Part shown: one piece after another, positions 57,901 to 64,000 of the stretch
Position numbering within the stretch: the first letter of the stretch is position 1
Layout of the letters: every line of letters starts with the position of its first letter
Source: Dichetophora obliterata
Lineage: Eukaryota; Arthropoda; Insecta; Diptera; Sciomyzidae
NCBI GenBank assembly: GCA_963920525.1
Contig: OY986438.1
Location: 81,603,677-81,667,676, forward strand
Direction: 5' to 3'
Length of the DNA stretch: 64,000 nucleotides
Notes under the pieces: model-generated
Told to the model about the DNA's origin: nothing
Database searches by the model: none
What the model saw: the letters and a program-made list of their open reading frames with translations, nothing else
Translations under genes and position numbers: made by a program

Positions 57901-58049
57901 TGTTATAAAGAAAAATAATAACAATCTGGTAACTCTTTTCACAATATAAATCAACCTTGTTACATAAATATATCTAACATTATAATAAATAGAAGTCAGT
58001 AGATATTGAATACTCAGAGAGTGCGGTGTTTCTTTTAATTAAGACAATA
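57901..58049 (+). repeat. Copia 3' LTR
   Basis: 149-bp partner of 53662-53810, preceded by a purine-rich AAGGTGAAG. Confidence 0.9.
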
Positions 58050-58379
58050 GATTTGGACAATTTGCAGCGAGCATAGGGAAAATATTCAATTTTCATGTTA
58101 GCACACTGTAATAAGGCCTTGGGTCATAGTGGGTTAAAAATCCTTAGGCACTGCTGAATTACCCAGTAGTTCGCAGCATCATTGACGAAATTTTCGTGAT
58201 GATTTCTTAAAGGAAGTTTCTGCTTGAGCTGCTGGACTTAAAAAAAATTCTTGCAACATATAATGCAAAGTACCGGTTGTCAGAGCCTAACTTTTTCCAC
58301 TCTATTACAACAACTTCAAGATATTCATGATTTTTGTAATTCGCCGAATCGTTCAGAGCCTAAACAGTAGAGTTCGCAA

Positions 58380-58470
58380 ACTATCGATGACACTATCGAT
58401 ACTATCGATAATTTCACACTATCGTGACTATCGACAGTTTTGGACTGACTCTCGATGGTTTTCGATAGTA
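58380..58470. promoter_or_regulatory. Cluster of TATCGATA/CTATCGA words (DRE-like)
   Basis: A perfect TATCGATA lies at 58403-58410, with TATCGAT at 58382 and 58394 and further CTATCG and TCGATAG words to 58467. TATCGATA is the DREF site of dipteran housekeeping promoters. No downstream gene was recognised, so the role is open. Confidence 0.35.
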
Positions 58471-58635
58471 TTTGAATATTCATTGACACCACTGTTTAGG
58501 TGTCATTGCCATTGCTGTCAAATTCGTTTGATTTTGACAATTTGGTATAATTATTTCTGTTTTGTAGAATGAAAGCTCAGGTGATGTTTCTTATAAATGT
58601 ATGAGCATTGTAATGATTTGGAAGATGGGTGATAG

Positions 58636-58985
58636 TTAGTTAGAGGTTGAAGGGATATAGTAGTTTCGGTGAAGATTTGTTTTAAATTTGCACAGCTCAA
58701 AACTGACGGGAAACACGCTTGCAGGGAGACTATTCCACAACTTTACCGTACGACTAATGAACGAATTATCACTACAACGTCAGGTTCTATGTAGAATCAA
58801 GGTTATGGTAAAGGAGTGAGCTTGGACTTCCCGAGTGGACCTGTAAAACATATGGGGTGGTGGCGTCAGGCCATTACGAAACCAACATTACGTCGATTTC
58901 CAATAGAGTTGAGAGAGGATGAAATATTTTTATCCCCTATCAAATATATCGCACGACGTTGAATTTGGTCCAGAAGAACGTTGCG
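58636..58985 (-). pseudogene. LINE reverse transcriptase C-terminal fragment
   Basis: The minus strand shows LDQIQRRAIYLIGD near 58975-58930. In another frame it shows VKLWNSLPASVFP and FKTNLHRNYYIPS, then a stop at 58636-58638. WNSLP..VF and FK..L blocks close many Jockey/CR1/I-type LINE polyproteins. At least one frameshift and a stop lie between. The 120-codon plus-strand frame here is a shadow. Confidence 0.6.
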
Positions 58986-58989
58986 ATTT

Positions 58990-60150
58990 TAATTCCTTGA
59001 CGCATTTTCTTAATATTCCTGTCTATTTTTCGTTAACGAAACTTCCAAAATATTTCGATATTGGGTTCGTGCATGATAAATCCCGACGTTTCTGTATTGC
59101 GTCTTGCATGAATTTGGAACATTTATATGAAATTTTCGTCAATGAAATGTATGGCCAAATCGGCGTGTTTCGTCAAGGATCAAGAAAAATCGTACATGAT
59201 TCATTTGAGATTTCTTCAAGACTGGAACTACTGGGTATTTCCAAATCAACACACAAGAGACCCACACACACACACTCTTAACTTAAAATTGTGCGTATGC
59301 ATGTTTGTGTGACTGACATGGTAAGGAGTTACTTTAACTGACAATGGGATGAGGATTTGATGTGAATTGACTTGTTTGGAATCGGGTTCTTTCAAGAAAG
59401 GGGCAAAGAAAGTGGTAGATTTTAAGGAATCGAAAGCGAAAGTGTCAACATGTTGAACAAAAAACAATTTGTCGCAAGTGTTGCAAACAACAACCTACAA
59501 CATCTACATCTACTACGGTGGGGGTTGCGTGTATGTGTATGTGCGCGACTTTATGAATTGTTCGTTTGTGTTATTGTACGTGGGACGCGACTTTAAAATT
59601 TGAAATTGCTGAATCTGCGAGGTATGATATTATTGTTGTTGTAGTTGTTGCTGTTAACATGAAAGGTTTAAATGTGTTCATTTTCCAAATCTGACATTTA
59701 CAAAACATTTTAAATTTTATTCGATCTAATGGAGTGCCAAAAAGGGGGTGAGTGCGATATGAGAAACATCGTTAAAAGTAACCCGTTCTACTGGCTTGGT
59801 AACAGTAGAAAGTCAAACAAAATCTATTCAACATTTTTTAAACAAATTAGTTTCACTATGAGTTTAGCATCTGGGTTGAGGCAAAGCGAACTTAATGCAA
59901 CAAATGTGTTCTTTTATATTTTTTCAGTAGCGTTACTTTCGTTATTTCGTAAAAATAATTTAGGGAGGAATTATCTTCGACTAAGTCGGAATTAAAATAC
60001 CCTTACACACGCTTAAAGCCTCGGTATATTCGAAATTTTAGAGGTTTTATTTTTGATAACTTCACTTTTGTATGAATAATAGGTGTGGTTTTATGTAGAA
60101 ACTATTCGAAATTTCGAACATAAAGTAGGTACATTTTATGTATTATTGCT
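58990..60150. other. No gene; CA and GTT microsatellites
   Basis: A (CA)n tract at 59261-59275 and a (GTT)n tract near 59634-59655 occur in otherwise featureless DNA. Frames at 58919-59281 and 59729-59995 have no recognised domain. Confidence 0.45.
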
Positions 60151-60398
60151 TGGTTAAAAATCTTGGACTAAATTTTAGTCCAGCTGAAATATTACTGAGT
60201 TTTTTAAAAACTTGCAATTTAAAATTTAAACTTTGCAAAAACTAACTGATAATATCTCTACTGTACTAGAAGTTAAACCAAAGAAATATTAGTTACTGCT
60301 TTAATTTTAGCTTTTTGGTTTAAATTTAAGTACAATAATTCTGTATTTTTTTGTTTTTAATGCAATTTGTACCAAATTCTAGTACATTTGGATACTAA

Positions 60399-60534
60399 GG
60401 CTGGGTGTGAATTGATCTAAATGCGACCTAAACTATATTGTGTCGATTAGGCAGTACAGTCTAAATAATTCAGGTAGTTATCGAGCTGCCTAAATTCTTC
60501 CTAAATTGGCATTTAGATCAGTTCACACGCAGCC
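60399..60534. mobile_element. Harbinger-type MITE, 136 bp, TAA duplication
   Basis: GGCTGGGTGTGAATTGATCT and inverted GGCTGCGTGTGAACTGATCT form the ends. TAA flanks both sides (60396-60398 and 60535-60537), the 3-bp duplication of PIF/Harbinger elements. Confidence 0.8.
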
Positions 60535-60637
60535 TAAATTTGATGTTGGACCATTAAAAAGTAAGCGTAGCAATGCTGTGACTCAATTTATACGATATGA
60601 TTTATATGTTTGTTTATTGCTTCTATTACGCATAGCG

Positions 60638-60705
60638 CAATAGCACAGTGGTTAGACCAGAGAACTTACAAACTGTTAGTCGTGGGTTGGAATCTCACGG
60701 TGTTT
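60638..60705 (+). other. tRNA-like pol III module inside TIR element copy 2
   Basis: It has a perfect box A TAGCACAGTGG and a box B with one mismatch (GTTGGAATC) at tRNA-like spacing. The surrounding arms are TIR sequence, not a SINE body. Confidence 0.6.
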
Positions 60706-60879
60706 GTTTATTTATTTTTTTAATATTTTTATCCAAGATTGTACTAAATTTTAAACCAAAAATGTATAGCCATATTATAGTTTTTTGCAAATACTAGATT
60801 TGAAACCAAAGCTGGTGTGGACTTATGTATATGTAATATAGAAAAGTTTCAATTTTAGTGCAAGATTTCTAACCGTATG

Positions 60880-61650
60880 TTTATAAAAGGTCTGTTTTAG
60901 TACTAACTTCAAGTAATTATAATAGAATAGAGAGTGACTTTTGCTTATTATTCTTCTCTCTCTAGCTTCAGAAACTTGTAAAAAACGCTTTCAAGCAACT
61001 TTAAGTTACTTGAATCGAGTACGGAAACAGACCTTATATATGGTAGACAGAGTATTCATTTGACCGTGTGAAATTCCTAATTCAAAGTGAATTTATATGC
61101 ACAATTTTAAGTCATTTTAAGATGTGAGAAACTAATTGGAAACAAATTTTATCACTTAGAAAAGGGTTTGTTTTTTTATTTATATTATTAAAGTGCCAAA
61201 AGATCTCATAATTTTTTAAAGTGTTTTCCGGTAACCGTGAGTCCTTGAGGACAAACTGTATTATACGAAATCAAGTTTCAATGAAATTTTACAGTGATGC
61301 ACACAGTAAAAGTTTACTTTATGAATACGGCATGAGTTACTGTTTTGTACCGTGTAAAATATCATAGCACATAATGGAAAAAAATACAAAGCATAACGTT
61401 ATTTTATACTGAAATAGTGCAGCTTTTGTATTTATATTTTTTAAATGTAGACGGTAAGATTTACGGTGGCAAACCATTGCAAATATATCATCCAAATTAT
61501 TTCTTCAACTAAAAAATCGATTTTTTTTGTAAAAATATGTTTTCATTTATACTTTTGTTTTAAATAATAATACCATGCAATAACAAAAAAGCTCAGCAAC
61601 TACAGCTTTTCCGCACTTTCTCCGCATTAGATCATCTTAAGAACCAACCT
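60880..61650. other. AT-rich spacer, nothing recognised
   Basis: No motif-bearing frame or clear repeat end was noticed between the TIR element and the LINE. Confidence 0.5.
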
Positions 61651-61655
61651 TAATA

Positions 61656-62012
61656 TCATTGAAATATCTCAGCGATGTCGATAAAAGTGGTCCAAATTAA
61701 TCTTAAGTGAGAAAAATTTAGGAGTTCTGGTGGATCGAACACACCAGTTATGAGTTGATGTAAATATACGATATCAGTTGACTTCCTTCTCTCATTGAAA
61801 GATTGCATTTTTAATTGTTTTAAACGATCCTCATAAGGAGGAAGGTTTAAAGTGTCAGTTCCACTTAAGCCCCTTAGAGCAAACCGAACAAAACAGTTTT
61901 GAATTCCTTTTATTCGTTCAACATGAACAATGTACATTGTAACTTGGGGACCAAACCATAATCCAAGTGAGGACGCACAATAGAATAATACAGCGTTCTA
62001 GTTGTAATCATA
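61656..62012 (-). pseudogene. LINE reverse transcriptase thumb/C-terminus (part of a split copy)
   Basis: The frame shows TTRTLYYSIVRPHLDYG (with a small shift), IQNCFVRFALRGL, LPPYEDRLKQLKMQSFNERR and YLHQLITGVFDPPEL. This is the usual end of Jockey/CR1-type polyproteins. It continues the RT fragment at 62642-63600 after an insertion at about 62013-62680. Confidence 0.65.
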
Positions 62013-62680
62013 CTAATTAATTATTTTTTATTCGGCCGCTGTACGCCCGTTTTATGCCACCAAATTTTTCAAAGCTGCTATTTAGCAAACGTGTGCGCAA
62101 CAACACGTTGCCTCACTCAAAAGAAAGCCTCACTCGGCGATGGTAATATTATCGGCACTTGTGTGTGTTGCAAACCTTTTTTGTATATGAAGTTAGTTGT
62201 TTGAATACAGTGCCCTATTAAATTTTCAATTACTGATTATAATTAATGGTAATGAAAAAAAATTACTTAAATACAAAAAAATTATTCAAAAAAATTGTTT
62301 AATAAGTTTTACATTAATTTATTTCTGCTTGAAGTCCCAATTGAAAAGCTGCTTTTATTGTAGAATAATAACTGCTAGGCCTATATACCGTTGTACAACT
62401 GAGATTACTTAAAAACGGCCGCAGTACGGCCGCTGTACAGCCGAGATTATTGAAAAACGGCCGCAGTATGGCTGCTGTACGGCCGTTGTACAGCTCAGAT
62501 TATTTAAAAACGGCCTCTGTACGGCCGCTGTACAGCACAGATTATGTTATAACGGCCTCTGTACGGCCTCTGATCACCCGGTGTACGGCCGCTGTTTGGC
62601 CAAAAAGTCCTGCCCCGTACGGCCGAGAAAAATATTTAAAATTAAGCCTTGTACGGCCGCTGTTTGGTCTTAGCTAAAAA
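62013..62680. mobile_element. Insertion splitting the LINE, with a CGGCCG minisatellite
   Basis: The LINE frame is interrupted here by non-LINE DNA. From about 62414 to 62660, units of about 42-57 bp repeat AACGGCC, GTACGGCCGCTGTACAG and AGATTAT words. CGGCCG, CTGTACAG and GTAC are self-complementary, so strong stems are possible. Another CGGCCGCTGTACG lies at the left edge (62033). Exact ends were not resolved. Confidence 0.55.
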
Positions 62681-64000
62681 AGTTTTTATTTTTACTTGGT
62701 CGAGCATATAAGATGCTTTTTTACAAATGTTATCAATATGAACGCTAAACGAAAGCTTAGAATCCATGCATATACCAAGATATTTGACAGAATATACACG
62801 ATTAAAGCAGTATCTTTTATCTTGTAACAAAAATTAAATTATTCTTTTTTTGCGTAAAGGTCATAGTTTGGCATTTATCTGGATTAATAAACATATTAAT
62901 TTTAGAACACCAAACTTCAAAGGAAGTTAAATCAGACTGGAGTAGATCTGAATTGTTTTTAGCATTTATTGTTCTGTATATTTTCATATCAGTTGCATAA
63001 ATGAGCAGTTAAGAATGTTTGATGAAGTGGGTTACATCATTAATGGCTAAAATAAACAGAAGCGGATCAAGGTGGCTACCTTGTGGAACACCTGATTCAG
63101 CAATAAATTCAGCAGATAATACACCTCAAATCGTGTTCAGCATATTGACAGTGGTTAGCTAAGAACGGAGCCACATTGCGTTAACACTGCGGCAGGAAAT
63201 CAGTCAGGTCCAGCATTAAAATCTTCTTCGATCGATCCAATATACTTTAAAATATGATCTGAATTAAAAGATATAGGGTCCAACGTGCAGATGTATAGAG
63301 TTTATATATTCAAAATACTCTTCATCAGTGTTAAAAGAGACTGAAGAAAATGACTCTTTAAAGAGATTGCTAAATAGGCCACAAATTACGACGGGTTGTC
63401 AGTAAATCCATCAGGAGTTTTAAGTGATGAAAGGAATCCATCAGATTTTTTCTTTGTGCTTATGAAACCCAGACAATATTCTCAGCTTAATACTGTCTAA
63501 ATAATTGTGATTCAAGGTAGCTAAGCAACTTTCAAAATCCAGAAACAAACGCTTATATGTTTCTAGGTCATTTAAGCTTAAGCTACTGACATATATCTTC
63601 CATGCCCTATTCCTGTTGTTGCGAAGAGTCTTTAATTCCCCTGTGTATCAAGGGTAAGCCCAATTTTTTTGCAAATTTGAAGCTATACGGCATGGTATCA
63701 GAAAACATAATAAATATTTCCAAATAAAAAAAAAAAATAAATGAATATTCAAGATTATCTATTAACGTATTCCCATTAACGTATTCTAAAATTACATTTA
63801 GTTTACTATGAAGTAAATGATTCAACATCAAAAAGTCAGCTTTTTTAAAATTGAATTCATAAACTTTATCTTTTGAATTGTAATTCACCATATTTTCTCT
63901 GTCGGACTTGTACCACATGTTCAGTGGTGGATGGTAGTCATCAACAGAAGTTAGAGCATGAAGGGCCCTCTTAACTATCACGTTGTTACAGTCAGTAGTT
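62642..64000 (-). pseudogene. LINE ORF2: endonuclease end, linker and reverse transcriptase (partial)
   Basis: From the right edge the minus strand reads NNVIVKRALHALTSVDDYHP and FNFKKADFLMLNHLL (63981-63607), the linker after the endonuclease. After several stops it reads SGVPQGSHLDPLLFI (about 63100) and the YATDMKIYR catalytic position (about 62995, normally YADD). Then come LQSDLTSFEVWCSKINMFIN and VKYLGICMDSKLSFSVHID (62830-62642). The YADD box is altered to YATD, so this copy is inactive. The 5' part lies beyond the window. A Jockey/CR1-type LINE is likely. Confidence 0.7.

Larger units (their letters stand above)
53662..58049 (+). mobile_element. Copia-class LTR retrotransposon, nearly intact
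   Basis: 4388 bp with 149-bp LTRs (53662-53810 and 57901-58049) and a GATTT duplication at 53657-53661 and 58050-58054. The primer region GGTTATGGGCC after the 5' LTR matches the copia type, which pairs with an internal part of initiator tRNA-Met. One long polyprotein frame is broken only by two stops. The LTRs differ at one base. Confidence 0.9.
60152..60874. mobile_element. TIR element with tRNA-like core, copy 2
   Basis: The left end GGTTAAAAATCTTGGACTAA (60152) and right end (inverted GGTTAGAAATCTTGCACTAA) match the copy at 33747-34242. A Harbinger-type MITE interrupts the left half and a tRNA-like core lies at 60638-60705. Confidence 0.65.

Noticed and set aside
58919..59281. 120-codon plus-strand frame
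   Set aside because: Overlaps the opposite-strand LINE fragment and has no recognised domain.

Overview
The window looks like repeat-rich dipteran DNA, probably from a true fruit fly (Tephritidae) or a relative. This rests on the AT-rich composition, an insect errantivirus with an env region, copia, hAT, Tc1, mariner and piggyBac relatives, RTE and Jockey/CR1-type LINE pieces, and CAA-rich tracts. The species is inferred, not read. I found no convincing host gene, no CRISPR and no bacterial operon. Almost every long open frame belongs to a mobile element, and most carry stops or frameshifts.

Layout. 1-1.8 kb: 5' half of a LINE on the minus strand (ORF1 and endonuclease), cut by the window edge. 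1.86-2.3 kb: possible LTR-element leader remnant. 5.0-5.5 kb: possible MULE-type remnant. 6.2-6.5 kb: a tRNA-headed SINE. 6.88-19.86 kb: a three-level nest. A hAT-type element (target duplication AACTAAAG) holds a second hAT (duplication GTCGGGCA). The second hAT holds a full-length errantivirus (7132-14783, duplication TATA) and a transposon with about 500-bp inverted ends and an unusual transposase (about 15413-18623). 20-22 kb: tRNA-like and SINE sequence. 22-24.7 kb and 34.7-38 kb: two copies of a large non-coding repeat, the second rearranged into a palindrome and carrying a hAT MITE. 25.8-31.5 kb: Tc1 remnant and two TIR elements. 33.5-34.2 kb: two more TIR elements, one with a tRNA-like core. 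38.2-40.3 kb: piggyBac and Gypsy integrase remnants with two TA-flanked MITEs. 41.7-44.1 kb: a hAT with exact ends holding an RTE LINE. 44.8-49.9 kb: a Tc1 remnant split by a MITE, itself split by a Gypsy-class LTR element (45051-49331) with 1.23-kb LTRs, a gag gene and no polymerase. 50.26-52.9 kb: a mariner-type transposase split near its stop by a TTAA-flanked element holding two SINEs. 53.66-58.05 kb: a nearly intact copia element. 58.6-64 kb: LINE fragments, a second TIR element with a tRNA-like core, a Harbinger-type MITE and a CGGCCG-rich minisatellite.

How the parts work together. The LTR elements encode Gag, protease, reverse transcriptase, RNase H and integrase for their own copying. 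The short TIR elements have no genes and would depend on transposases made elsewhere. The tRNA-headed repeats carry RNA polymerase III box A and box B and would borrow LINE machinery. Three insertions look young from their LTR identity (errantivirus 298/300, copia 148/149, Gypsy-class two substitutions plus one 10-bp repeat unit), although their reading frames contain stops. The density, nesting and mixed strands suit heterochromatin or a piRNA-producing locus, which is inference.
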